From the NCBI GenBank assembly GCA_964017045.1, contig OZ024795.1, positions 26,341,366-26,405,365 on the forward strand: DNA of 64,000 nt, read 5' to 3'. Position numbers and translations under genes: made by a program. The notes under the pieces were generated by a model, which was given only the letters and a program-made list of their open reading frames with translations, searched no databases and had not been told where the DNA came from. The DNA comes from Omphiscola glabra. Lineage: Eukaryota > Mollusca > Gastropoda > Lymnaeidae. Below, piece by piece: positions 11,801 to 23,242 of this stretch. How positions within the stretch are numbered: the first letter of the stretch is position 1; the number at the start of each line of letters is the position of its first letter.

Positions 11801-13466
11801 TCTGCAGTGGATTTAAAGTATGAATGAGTCTCAGTATCATTTTTTTATAGTCAGTTTTGAAAAGTGCTGCATGATAACAATCCATACACATGAAAATTTA
11901 AAACAGCAATTGAAAACATTGTGGAGTGGACATGAAATGTGTGATTCATCTGAACAGAAAACCTGCAGATGGCCATATGGGTCAATGCTACTACCCAACA
12001 ACAAGCGATGTAGCTTTGATAATTCTGGGGTTTGAGTGAGAAAATTGAGAAAATTATTATTCTTGACAGCAGAAATGCTAAGTTGATGTGGAACATGGGA
12101 ACTCATCGTGCTCACGGCGCTCTCCAGTTACTTCTCATGCTCTACTGTGGAGGAGATGATAACTGCAATAGCGACCCCCCCAACAGCCCCCACACCCCCA
12201 CACCCACAACGTCATCAAAATTCAAAATTCCATTATTATATTTTTTAAATCCTTCTACCATCGTACCGATGCACGAATACCAAGCCAGTATTGTCTATAG
12301 CTCTAAAATTTTAACTCAAACTTAATTGTAAAAAAAAAGATTATCATACAAACGTAAGGGTCTAAATTAAAGATTAAAATACATAATGTTTTCAGTGACG
12401 ATAAGAGTGGCAGTGTTTTTAATGTGACAATTAGTCGATTCATGTGTTATTTTAATCAAAACAATCTTTATGGAAGAATTCACTAGCATTAAGAAATATT
12501 TTTGTTTCGTGGCTTAATTTACAAATAGTTTATCAAACAATTTATCATTTAAGATGGAGAATTATTAACTATTATAATAGTCAAATTTAATCAGGTAAAC
12601 GTTTTTTAACACAGAAATACCAATAGTTCATGTCTTTTCTTTTCAAGCTTAACATATCTTGTTCCACTATCCATTTACTTCAAATAACCTGAACTGAGTA
12701 CCTCAAATATTACAAGTATCAAAACACAAAGATAAAAGACAAATGAGAGATTGTGTTAATCATTCTAGAACACACACAAAAATAATTAAACCGGGACGCG
12801 TCAGGCACGCGATGATTGTTTGAACAAACATAAGTCTACGTAACACCCGACACTGTTCTATCAGGCGGGGATCACCAAACCAACCCCCAGACGCGAATTT
12901 TCGACTAAGCCACAGAAAGTCATAATTTATCATTGAAGATCAAAGGAACCCCGTCAACATATCTGTGACTTATGTCATATGTAATACCAACCTATCTAGG
13001 TGTGGGCACAGTGTTATAGACTTTTGTTGATCTAAGCTTCTCAGAACAAAGCAAACAACTGTAATTAGTCACGGAAACAAACACGATTTCTCTTTAAAAG
13101 TTTTTTAATTTATGGGACAGAAAATTATCGCAATTCCAAATTATTGTGGGGTCATCTCTCTTGTCCGATTTCCCTTAGTGTATAAAGGGTTTACGTATGG
13201 AGCGAAGGAGCCCCACCGTTCGCGGTTGTGTGGACCGAATAGTGGTCAGCTTAATATGAATTCATGCCCTTACTAGTACAAGTTTTATATCTATTCAAGT
13301 CAGACTTAATGAATTGCAAATAAAGTAGTTTGAAGGCATTTCGAGACGATTTTTAACATTGTTCAAATATTAATCATTTATTTGTCACACTAAAAATTGG
13401 ATTTAATTTACACTTTAATTCCGCGGAAACTGTGGTTTGAATAATGCATCAACAAAATATGTGAAG
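11801..13466. other. Intergenic / 5' flank of the orphan gene, nothing recognised
   Basis: AT-rich sequence with a short C/A-rich patch near 12175-12210. No coding exon, RNA gene or repeat array could be supported. The promoter of the gene at 13467 should lie here but no clear TATA or initiator was identified. Confidence 0.5.
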
Positions 13467-15392
13467 ATGAAACGACAGACTCGTCTACTGTTGTTTTGTT
13501 TCGTTCCACTCTGTAGTCGGGTGGTCGCAGTGTTCAAATGTGATGCCTCTAAACGTTTTGACATCTCAGCCGAACCACATGAGATTATTTCAGGACACGG
13601 CTGTCACACTTCACACAAAGGTAACACTCTGTATTCAGAAAAATGTGACAATCACACTTGTGACGATCGCCGATGTGACAAGCAGACATCCGCATATGTG
13701 TACAACTTTACTTTTCAAACTGTGTTTCGCTCGGACTGTCAAAAATCAAATGCTGCCGCTGGGTTTTCAAGATGCTGCGTAGCGTCAGTAAAACACTGCC
13801 AATGTGTTGGTGACCCCATGACAAACATGCCGGTGTCGCCGACGCCAGGTTCTACGTGTCTGTGTGATGACCAGGAGATGGCCGTAACGGTTCAAGTGAA
13901 GCAAACGTGCTTTTATCCAGTCTCCAACGACACAGGAGCACTTACTGTCAACTGTACGGCACATTACAGTTGTAAGTGTAAGATCGAGCCTCCTCAGGGC
14001 ATCGGCACTTTTAATCCTCGTGCCAAAGACCCCTTTGGTACGCACAAACGCAGTTACCCTGCCGAAAAAGAGAGCAGTCGCCTGTCTGGGTGTGTAGATA
14101 CTACTTTGTCAAGGTATACATTTACGAGACGCCAATCGTTCGATCAATCGAAGAACGTAACGCCAAAGGAGCTGAATTCGAACACAGGAGGATATAGCCG
14201 AAACGCTTTGGGCGCACAGGAATACGCCTCGGACGGTTCGGAGAAAAAAGAGGGTGAATCTACCGCATCGTCAATCTCAGACAAAGTGATGGACATGTGC
14301 GACTGGGCTATCCTTAAACTGTCATTCCAGTTTCTAACTGACGGGCCGCGCAGGATTGCCTTTTCTCGTGTTCCTGTAGAAAACAATCTCGGCACCAACG
14401 AGAGTGCATCTGTTTGTTCTTCGTGGGTGGCATCGCTGGTACGCAATCTGCCATTATTTTACGACTACAGCGTGGCTCTACTTGACGTCGATTACCTCCG
14501 GGCGTTACCTTTCGGAGATCAACCAGAAGTGAACTGTCAGTGGTATTTCGATGTTAAAGCTGTTGTTTACCGTGGTGAGACGCACTTCATGCTATACAAT
14601 TTCGCTGTGTTCCTGCCGTGGAAAAGTGCCTCTTGCGACCTAAATTCGACTTGCACAATTCTAAACTGCAACACAGTTTCAAAATTCGCCATGAAAGAGG
14701 ATAGTAAATGTAAACTAACAAACGTGTTGAGGCTGGGAATTGCCGTTAACCATTCCAAGATGTCCCCCGTAGAACAAAATGAAATTGCACACGCCATAAA
14801 CTGTTTCTTGAATCATGAGCTGCGGCTTGACGTCACGAATCAATGGTGGCCTGCAAACGAGCAACTGCATGATCAGGCAACAGGTATATATAATTATTTG
14901 TTCAGTTTTTTGGTTTACAATATAGGACATACAGAAATTCCGCATACGGATTATATCTTGAATTACATTATTTCAAAACTTAGCTCAGTCGACTTGGCGT
15001 CAATTCTTTTTTTAAAAGAGAAAGCGAGAGATTGTCACAGTGAGAAACATGACAAGAATATAGAATCACAGAATGGACAACTGAACGCGCTGACTACGTT
15101 CTCCAGGGTTTCTTACGCTTGTGTGTACGTACTGCCGGAAAAGGCGATTAATGAACCTCCCGAAGAGTACATGAACACAATTTCTATGGAGAAGCACATA
15201 CCGTGTACGCCAAAACAGGCTGACCCGACGCCCTACGATGTTAACACCACGTCTAGTTGGCGGCCATCAAACTGTGTTGGTTTTCTCCATAGCCACCCAA
15301 CCGTCAACAGGACTTGGAGTACAGGCAGTGTTCATAACGGGATAATCTCGATTAAATTGTATTTCATCCTATATGTTGCTTTCACTGGTTAA
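13467..15392 (+). CDS. Secreted cysteine-rich, probably GPI-anchored protein, function unknown
   Basis: A 641-residue ORF in one uninterrupted exon; I do not recognise the family. The ATG at 13467 starts a clear signal peptide (MKRQTRLLLFCFVPLCSRVV), preferred over the in-frame TTG upstream at 13437. The N-terminal ~180 residues are rich in Cys (pairs such as CC, CLC and CKC), followed by a Ser/Lys/Glu linker, then a second, more hydrophobic Cys-containing region around CDWAILKLSFQF and VNCQWYFDVKAVV. Ten N-glycosylation sequons can be counted. The C-terminus has small residues (STGS) and a hydrophobic tail ending YFILYVAFTG, typical of a GPI signal. A donor-like gtatat at 14884 opens an AT-rich stretch, but a matching acceptor would shift the frame, so I keep it unspliced. 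A transposon follows 2 bases after the stop. Confidence 0.75.
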   Translation: MKRQTRLLLFCFVPLCSRVVAVFKCDASKRFDISAEPHEIISGHGCHTSHKGNTLYSEKCDNHTCDDRRCDKQTSAYVYNFTFQTVFRSDCQKSNAAAGFSRCCVASVKHCQCVGDPMTNMPVSPTPGSTCLCDDQEMAVTVQVKQTCFYPVSNDTGALTVNCTAHYSCKCKIEPPQGIGTFNPRAKDPFGTHKRSYPAEKESSRLSGCVDTTLSRYTFTRRQSFDQSKNVTPKELNSNTGGYSRNALGAQEYASDGSEKKEGESTASSISDKVMDMCDWAILKLSFQFLTDGPRRIAFSRVPVENNLGTNESASVCSSWVASLVRNLPLFYDYSVALLDVDYLRALPFGDQPEVNCQWYFDVKAVVYRGETHFMLYNFAVFLPWKSASCDLNSTCTILNCNTVSKFAMKEDSKCKLTNVLRLGIAVNHSKMSPVEQNEIAHAINCFLNHELRLDVTNQWWPANEQLHDQATGIYNYLFSFLVYNIGHTEIPHTDYILNYIISKLSSVDLASILFLKEKARDCHSEKHDKNIESQNGQLNALTTFSRVSYACVYVLPEKAINEPPEEYMNTISMEKHIPCTPKQADPTPYDVNTTSSWRPSNCVGFLHSHPTVNRTWSTGSVHNGIISIKLYFILYVAFTG

Positions 15393-15394
15393 AT

Positions 15395-15592
15395 CAGCGG
15401 TTCTCAACCTGTGGGTACGACCCCTTTGGGGGTCGAAACACCCTTTCCCAGGGGTCGCCTAAGACAATAGGAAAACACATAATATACTCTACAGTTATGA
15501 AATATCAACACAAATATTTTATGGTTGGGGGTCGCAACAACATGATGAACTGTATTATGGGGTCGCGGAATTATGAAGGTTGAGAATCTCTG
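15395..15592 (-). mobile_element. SPIN-like hAT element, copy 2, at the stop codon
   Basis: Left end cagcggttctcaacctgtgg, right end ggttgagaatctctg, i.e. reversed relative to copy 1. Target duplications ggttaaat (15387-15394) and ggctaaat (15593-15600) match 7/8. The left duplication contains the TAA stop of the upstream ORF, so the insertion is in its 3' UTR at the very end of the coding region. Confidence 0.87.
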
Positions 15593-16981
15593 GGCTAAAT
15601 ACTAATCAATATCTTACATTGCTGGTTAAACGTTCATCAATGGTTTACATTGCTTCACTTTTTTTTTAATAAGATAAGTTAAGATAAGATGATAAGACAA
15701 GAGGATAAAATACTTTTATTGATCTAAATAAATTGAAATAGGTGTTTGTCAATCATCGAACATATTTGTTTCAGTATTGAAAATCCTTGTTTGAATTTTT
15801 CGCTGTTCCTTAAAATTCGTGTGTAGCAAGACCTTCTTAGGAGCATGGTGGGGTAGGAATACTTGTTGTGTTCTGAATTGTGAGTTGTAATTTTAAATGG
15901 CGTCTTGGCTTTTTCTTTGAACGGAGTTCTCGTTTACTTTTTCCAAGATCGTGGACACTCTTGATTTATGTAGCCAACCTGTCTTTGGGTGGCTGTCATA
16001 TGCCAGAAAAGATGATTTGAAATGAGAACAAAAATGACTGGTGCCGGATAAGCGTAATCAGTCAACCACGACATGTCTAAACCACACGCTAGAGGCCACG
16101 GCCTTGTGAAGGTGGTTGAAGATGGTCCATTTCATGGCAGTATTTGTTTCTATATATCAGTAAAAGTGAAAAAAAAAAGTACAAGAAATGAAACAAGCTC
16201 TAAAAACAAAAATTTTAATGAATCCTTTATAAATATAATATCGAGCAATGTGGGGGGTGTGGCTGAAAATGTGAAAAAACGTGCATACTTGTAATGCACT
16301 TTATAAGTATCCGGATCAGTGCTTCTCCCCCCCCCCCCCCCGGTTGCTCGCAACCGTCCATTTTTTCTCGCCCCTGAACTATATTGACATTTTAATGACC
16401 CACCCATTACAAAAAAACTCTCCAGAAAAAACTCTTCACCTGCCAGATGATAGATTTAATAACGAGCTGCTGGTAAAACAAGAAGGGACTAGGGACCACA
16501 TTCGGAACCAGGAATAAGACAAGTGGTTTCTGCCATACCAATCCAGCAGTATTATGACCCAACGACAAAGTAATTGGTTTGGCCCTCTGGTCAGAATACC
16601 TGTCAGTCGGCCAGCATCGCAAGCCTACAATAGCAGGCACTCGTGTTTATGGACCAGATGAAGACCACGTCGGTAGTGGATCGACCTTTTTTTAATATGC
16701 AATTCAGAGCCTACCACAAGAACCTTCATGAGACCCTTTCGGCAGACAAATCGTCAAAGGTACCTGCCCGCAACGTCCATTTAAAAAAGGGAAAGAAAAA
16801 GAGACTAGAGTGGAAAATTTGCTAATGCCTTTATAACTAAAAGAATTCATGTTTGCTTTTAGCCATAGCTTCTGTTCGTCGTAATTAGCGTTCTTTTATC
16901 TCTAAGGGGGAGCACTAGTGTCGCATTAGGGGAAACAACGAAATACTCAGTAGTCTCCCTTTCAAGCACCTGTATCTAGTG
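15593..16981. other. Intergenic, with a possible LINE tail
   Basis: Contains a gataagataag-type simple repeat at about 15669-15705 next to ttttattgatctaaataaat. This is the kind of tail left by a LINE inserted on the minus strand, but no protein could be read. The repeat at 16316-16410 is listed separately. No gene seen. Confidence 0.45.
16316..16410. repeat. Dispersed repeat, copy B (related to 9687-9788)
   Basis: Starts cagtgcttct, then a C-run, gctcgcaaccgtccatttttt, gaactat and aatgacccacc. Same order of blocks as copy A, with the C-run of different length. Confidence 0.55.
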
Positions 16982-17285
16982 CAGGGGTGGGAAACCATCT
17001 ACTAGTATCTTTATCAACATCAGTGAAGGAAACCATCTGCTAGTATTTTTGTCTAGCGAAGGATAGGAAAACCATATACTAGAATCTTTAACTAGTGCAG
17101 GGGTGGGAAACCATATCTTAGCATCTTTAACTAGTGCAGGGGTGGGAAACCATATACTAGCATCGTTAACTAGTACAGGGGTGGGAAACCATCTACTGGA
17201 ATCTTTGTTTAGCGCATGAGAAGAAAAATCATATACTAGCATCTTTAACTAGTGCAGTGATGGGAAACCATCAGCAAGCAGCCTT
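16976..17285. repeat. 39-bp tandem repeat copying a transposon end
   Basis: About seven to eight units with core ctagtgcaggggtgggaaac; gcaggg recurs at 17097 and 17136. Each unit carries both the flanking tagtg and the terminal caggggtggg of the surrounding MITE. Confidence 0.88.
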
Positions 17286-17372
17286 ATCTATTTCGGGGTA
17301 GGGAAACTATCCGCTAGAAAGAGATATTAGGGAACCGCATGCCATTATTGAGCTGCGGGTTGCCAACCACTG
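16982..17372. mobile_element. hAT-like MITE with expanded left end
   Basis: Left end caggggtgggaaacc; right end ggttgccaaccactg, whose complement cagtggttggcaacc matches the left. Flanks atctagtg and atctggtt agree at 6/8 positions, as an aged 8-bp hAT target duplication. Most of the interior is a 39-bp tandem repeat built from the left end itself. Confidence 0.6.
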
Positions 17373-17889
17373 ATCTGGTTGAATCTTAAACAATTAAGAA
17401 AACTGACGTTTTTTTTTTTGTTTTTTTTTTTCCTTCCGGCATTGGTTCCAAAGATTTTTCAACAGTCGGTGTCTTTGATTGAACCCTGTTTCCCTGTGTC
17501 AAATAATTTGGTTAATATAAAAAACGTGGTAAAATAAAATAATAAAATACGTATTTAAGACCACGGGAATAATTTATTAATGACTTATGTCCCCTTAAAG
17601 AAGTCTTCAACAAGGTGTGTGGCAAAAATATTATACTCTTTTAAAGTATTGATGTTCTGTGGGCTATCAAGTACATGAGTGGGGAGTTCGTGATGTTTTG
17701 TGAGCTATCAAGGAGAGAAGTGGGGAGAAATGATAATTCATCTGAATCTGAGCAAGAGAAACAGACATTACAAATTATATTAATACTATGTAGTTATTTC
17801 ATATAAGGCTACATCAAGGTATATTTTATGTTTTATATAGAAGACAAGTTCGTGGTATTTTCAAGCTGAGTGTTGTGGAAATAAAAGAG
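17373..17889. other. Intergenic, nothing recognised
   Basis: T-rich and AT-rich sequence between the MITE and the 32-bp array. Around 17650-17725 there is a weak duplication of tgatgtt-tgtg-gctatcaag. Confidence 0.5.
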
Positions 17890-18243
17890 ACTGTGCAGCT
17901 AGTCTATATCATTAGTATTTGACTGTGCAGCTAGTCTATATCATTAGTATTTGGCTGTACAGCTAGTCTATATCATTAGTATTTGGCTGTACAGCTAGTC
18001 TATATCATTAGTATTTGGCTGTACAGCTAGTCTATATCATTAGTATTTGGCTGTGCAGCTAGTCTATATCATTAGTATTTGGCTGTACAGCTAGTCTAAA
18101 TCTATAGTATTTGGCTGTGCAGCTAGTCTATATCATTAGTATTTGGCTGTGCAGCTAGTCTATATCATTAGTATTTGGCTGTGCAGCTAGTCTATATCAT
18201 TAGTATTTGGCTGTGCAGCTAGTCTATATCATTAGTATTTGGC
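17890..18243. repeat. 32-bp minisatellite, 11 copies
   Basis: Unit ctgtgcagctagtctatatc plus attagtatttgg, exact 32-base steps, with a G/A alternation at ctgtGcag/ctgtAcag. Confidence 0.95.
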
Positions 18244-18399
18244 ATGCTTTCTGATTTAGATCAGCTCTATGGTTGCCAAACATACGTAAATCTACGCACA
18301 GTCCTAAAAATTTGACTTACAAAACTCCCCATTAGTTTTTATGATTTCATTTTGTTTAATATAAACTTATATGATCCTATTTGGGAGACATCACATTCC

Positions 18400-19275
18400 T
18401 TGATAGCAAAGACTGATGAGAAGTCCTTGATTGCAAAGACTGATGAGAAGTCCTTGATAGCAAAGACTGATGAGAAGTCCTTGATAGCAAAGACTGATGA
18501 GAAGTCCTTGATAGCAAAGACTGATGAGAAGTCCTTGATAGCAAAGACTGATGAGAAGTCCTTGATAGCAAAGACTGATGAGAAGTCCTTGATAGCAAAG
18601 ACTGATGAGAAGTCCTTGATAGCAAACACTGATGAGAAGTCCTTGATAGCAAAGACTGATGAGAAGTCCTTGGTAGCAAACACTGATGAGAAGTCCTTGA
18701 TAGCAAAGACTGATGAGAAGTCCTTATTATAAAACACTGATGAGAAGTCCTTGATAGCAAAGACTGATGAGAAGTCCTTGATAGCAAAGACTGATGAGAA
18801 GTCCTTGATAGCAAAGACTGATGAGAAGTCCTTGATAGCAAATACTGATGAGAAGTCCTTGATAGCAAACACTGATAAGAAGTCCTTGATATCAAACACT
18901 GATGAGAAGTCCTTGATAGCAAAGACTGATGAGAAGTCCTTGATAGCAAAGACTGATGAGAAGTCCTTGATAGCAAAGACTGATGAGAAGTCCTTGAGAG
19001 CAAAGACTGATGAGAAGTCCTTGATATCAAACACTGATGAGAAGTCCTTGATAGCAAAGACTGATGAGAAGTCCTTGATAGCAAAGACTGATGAGAAGTC
19101 CTTGATATCAAACACTGATGAGAAGTCCTTGATAGCAAAGACTGATGAGAAGTTTTTGATATCAAACACTGATGAGAAGTCCTTGATATCAAACACTGAT
19201 AAGAAGTCCTTGATAGCAAAGACTGATGAGAAGTCCTTGATATCAAACACTGATGAGAAGTCCTAGCAAAGACTG
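18400..19275. repeat. 27-bp minisatellite, ~32 copies
   Basis: Unit gatgagaagtccttgatagc plus aaagact (27 bases). Frame-preserving period, open on both strands (AKTDEKSLI on plus, two frames on minus). No start context, splice sites or non-repeat coding flank, so not called a gene. Variants aacact/atatca recur in the right half. Confidence 0.95.
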
Positions 19276-19421
19276 ATAAGAATGACATACAATATACTAG
19301 CAATATACAACGTGCTCATGTCACTGTGTAAAAGAAAATACTTTTTTTTCGGTTATTTAAAATAGAGTCATAGGAACATAATCGTACGCATAACGGATAT
19401 TTTATACGTATCTATGTATAT

Positions 19422-20394
19422 GTTACGGCCAAAGTCCGAAGTTCAGCCAGTTCCCGATTTAACCAGACTTTTCGCACCTTGGCCGAGACGCGCGACCGAT
19501 GTACTGGAAATGTCCAGTGTATATGCTACTTTGGTCAGCCAATTCCCGAAGGGCCGGGAAATCCCTGGCCAATATTCAATGTGCTGATGCAAAACTGTCC
19601 GGAAGGGTACGGAGGGAAAATTATTTGTAGACTATGTCATAATAAAATAGAAGTCCGTAACAAAAATTCAGCAGCTCATGCTATTTTGCAAACTCAAGGT
19701 GACAAGATGCTAAAAATATTCAGATGCAAACATTCCCACCAGCGAAAATTGGAGATAATGTACTCATCCGTTTACAGATGTTGACAGAGAACGCAGTGAT
19801 CCACGTGGCGTCCTTCCAGCTGTCATAAACGTCGAGTGCGCTTTCTACAAGCTAGGAACAGAACACGGTGATCTCAAGCAACAGCATTCCAGAAGTGAGT
19901 TTTCACTTCTGCAACTGCTCACATTGGCGTCCGTGGGCACAGAATAAAAATCCCTACGAACAGTGGCGTTTTCACAATCACTGACCGGCGGTCAAGGTTA
20001 CACTCGATGCCAAGTGCTCGACAAATCATTGCAAATGTAACTATAACAAACTGCTGTGTAATTCGAAATGTCATAAAGTGCATCTTGTAATAAGTGGTAA
20101 ATGTATTGATAATTTACTGTTTAATTCAACTAATTCGACTGTTTAGGTAATTTAGTATAATTAATAATCAATATAATGTGACTATCATTACGGTATACAA
20201 ACACCCAAAATCTGATCATGGCCTTTTTCTCCCGACTTTGGCCGATCGCCCAATGCCATTTCGGAATCTGGCTGGCCAAAACCCGAAATCAAGAAAATAT
20301 CGGACATTGGCCGGTCCATGTTAGCCAATATTAGCCATTTCCCAATTTGGCCAGCTAGTTCCCACTTTGACCGATTTCGGGCTTTGTTCGCAAC
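19422..20394. mobile_element. Candidate TIR element (unclassified)
   Basis: Left end gttacggccaaagtccgaa and the complement of the right end, gttgcgaacaaagcccgaa, match at 15 of 19 positions. Both ends are followed by repeated ggccaa and cccgaa words. Flanks are AT microsatellite-like so the target duplication is unclear. A 101-codon ORF inside (19479-19784, alternative start) has a CRLCHNK motif but no family I can name. Confidence 0.45.
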
Positions 20395-21904
20395 ATATAT
20401 ATTTCTTATATCTTCAACAAGTTTATATTAAAAATACATTGTTAAATATTTTTATTTGTCCGTAAATATTCTTGAAATTCATCCTTTTTTTCTTTCTTTG
20501 TTTGAAATCCCAAACAGCATCAATTATTTTATACTTGCTGAGAATAAAGCTATAGGAATGTGATCATTAAATGAGTTAAATTATGGAGATATAAATGAAT
20601 CGTGTTACGTTAGACAAATGACAGGAACCAAACACCCCCAAATGATCACACATCACAGGATTGTGGGAAAACTACTAACCGGAAGTATGATGAAATATTG
20701 ATTTCGTTATTACCCACGCCATCCTCCCCATTTTTTTTCTCTAATCATCACGGAATCAATAAGCTGCTTAAGTGTAGCGAACCGTCTGGAGGGAACAGGT
20801 AGGCTAAAATCGATATAGATTGGTTATTGGTCGCGAGACATAATGGAAGAATGAGATCAATATCGATTATTAGGACAGAAATAATAGAAGGACTCTGGCC
20901 CTGATCGAATATGTGTTATTTTGTTAAAGTGGAATTTCCCGATTTCTCGCGATGCTTGCTTCATGTTATGTAGTTCATTTTTTTTACGTTGTAAGTAATT
21001 TTGGCTTATTTTGATCGCGTTTGTCTATTTTCACAAATTTTAAAATATGTTTTCGTTGCAAAATATATTTGATACACCTTAAGTGATTCATCTAATGGAA
21101 AACTTTAAGCAAAGTCATGATAAAAACACACGGGGCCCAAATGAGTCGAATCCTTATTTTTGTTGTATCTGACGTCATATTTTTTCTAGGTCATTCTCTA
21201 CCTTTATCCCAACACTCCGTCACAAATTGTTCTGACTTCATCCCATCTGACGGCATACACAGATGGCACTGGTCTAGTGAATATTAAGTGGCTTAGATTG
21301 AGATTAAATGACGCAGTTAAACAGTTGCGATAAAGTCTGATAATATTGGAACCCAGAATTGCCAAACTTACGCACAAACCAGGTGGCATTACAGCAAAAA
21401 GAGCTAAGCAGGGTGCAGAGACGGGTGTCCATAGTTGTATGGATGACCACTGTTGATATTCCAGAAAATGGTGTTACATTCTTAGAAGATTCGTTGGAAG
21501 ACTTGAATATTTGAGAATCAAATTTGTAAAGATATGGTTTAGGGCAGAAAAACAGAAAAAAAATACGATTTTAGATGGATTTGAGTCGGCGGAAAGGGAG
21601 AGGGCAAGGCAGGGGGAGAGAAATAGGTAAACAATGAGAAATAGGTCAAGAAAAGTAGGTAATGAAAGTGATAGATAATGAGTGAGAAGGAGATGATGAA
21701 AGCTAAAGTTATAATGAAAGAGCAAGAGATAACGAATGCCATAGTTGAAATGAAAATTGTAATGAAAGAGAATGACAGTGTTCTATAAAGTGTTTGGAGA
21801 ATGAAAAATTTGGGGGGTGGTAACTCTTACTGCCAGTCAACTAATGGGACTGGTACTATCCTGAAATACCTTCTTTCTCTAATTATGAAAACTTCCCCAG
21901 GAAC
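20395..21904. other. Intergenic, nothing recognised
   Basis: AT-rich sequence, with an A/G-rich stretch at 21540-21780 giving low-complexity ORFs. No exon or RNA gene could be supported. Confidence 0.5.
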
Positions 21905-22250
21905 AGTGACAGCGATTATCCTTCCCAACATTGACAGCAATTATCCTTCGCAACATTGACAGCGATTATCCTTCCCAACATTGACAGAGATCATCCTTCC
22001 CAGCATTGACAGCGATGATCCTTCCCAGTATTAACAGAGACCAACATTGACAGCGATCATCCTTCCAAACATTGACAGGGATCATCCTTCCCAAAATTGA
22101 CAGAGATAATCCTTCCCTACATTGACCGAGATCATCCTTCCCAACATGAACAGTGATCATCCTTACCAAAATGGACAGCGATCACTCTTCCCAACATTGA
22201 CGGAGATTATGTGTCCCAACATTGACAGCGATCATCCTTCTCATCAACAC
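21905..22250. repeat. 25-bp minisatellite, ~14 copies
   Basis: Unit acattgacagcgatcatcct plus tccca; quite diverged between copies. Confidence 0.9.
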
Positions 22251-22275
22251 ATATCAAAGATCACGTAAAGTGACC

Positions 22276-23242
22276 TGAAGTAACACTGTTGATGTCGCTC
22301 TGGTCATGTAGCTTTGACGATGTAGAAAAATTGATGTAGCACTGGTGATGTAGCATTGACGATGTAGCATTGACGATGTAGCATTGACGATGTAGCATTG
22401 ACGATGTAGCATTGACGATGTAGCAAAATTGATGTAGCACTGGTGATGTAGCATTGACGATGTAGCATTGACGATGTAGTATTGACGATGTAGCATTGAC
22501 GATGTAGCATTGACGATGTAGCATTGACGATGTAGCATGATGATGTAGCATTGACGATGTAGCACTGGTGATGTAGCATTGACGATGTAGCACTGGTGAT
22601 GTAGCATTGACGATGTAGCACTGGTGATGTAGCATGGACGATGTAGCACTGGTGATGTAGCATTGACGATGTAGCATGATGATGTAACATTGACGATGTA
22701 GCACTGGTGATGTAGCATTGACGATGTAGCATGATGATGTAGCATTGACGATGTAGCACTGGTGATGTAGCATTGACGATGTAGCACTGGTGATGTAGCA
22801 TTGACGATGTAGCACTGGTGATGTAGCATTGACGATGTAGCACTGGTGATGTAGCATTGACGATGTAGCACTGGTGATGTAGCATTGACTATGTAGCACT
22901 GGTGATGTAGCATTGACGATGTAGCACTGGTGATGTAGCATTGACGATGTAGCACTGGTGATGTAGCATTGACGATGTAGCACTGGTGATGTAGCATTGA
23001 CGATGTAGCACTGGTGATGTAGCATTGACGATGTAGCACTGGTGATGTAGCATTGACGATGTAGCACTGGTGATGTAGCATTGACGATGTAGCACTGGTG
23101 ATGTAGCATTGACGATGTAGCACTGGTGATGTAGCATTGACGATGTAGCACTGGTGATGTAGCATTGACGATGTAGCACTGGTGATGTAGCATTGACGAT
23201 GTAGCACTGGTGATGTAGCATTGACGATGAAGCACTGGTGAT
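22276..23242. repeat. 28-bp array built of two alternating 14-mers
   Basis: Two related 14-base units, gatgtagcattgac (A) and gatgtagcactggt (B). The left third has runs of A and odd units; from about 22740 rightward the order is strict ABAB, a 28-base higher-order unit. Long minus-strand ORFs here are by-products. Confidence 0.95.

Noticed and set aside
13437..13466. Start of the orphan ORF at 13437
   Set aside because: That codon is TTG; the ATG at 13467 directly precedes the signal peptide and fits better.
14884..15106. Possible intron in the orphan gene (gtatat ... ctccag)
   Set aside because: Its removal (223 bases) would shift the frame, while the unspliced frame stays open with plausible coding sequence on both sides.
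22254..23235. Long minus-strand ORFs of more than 300 codons (MLHRQCYITSAT repeats)
   Set aside because: All frames are open at once because of the 14/28-bp array; no non-repeat coding flank.
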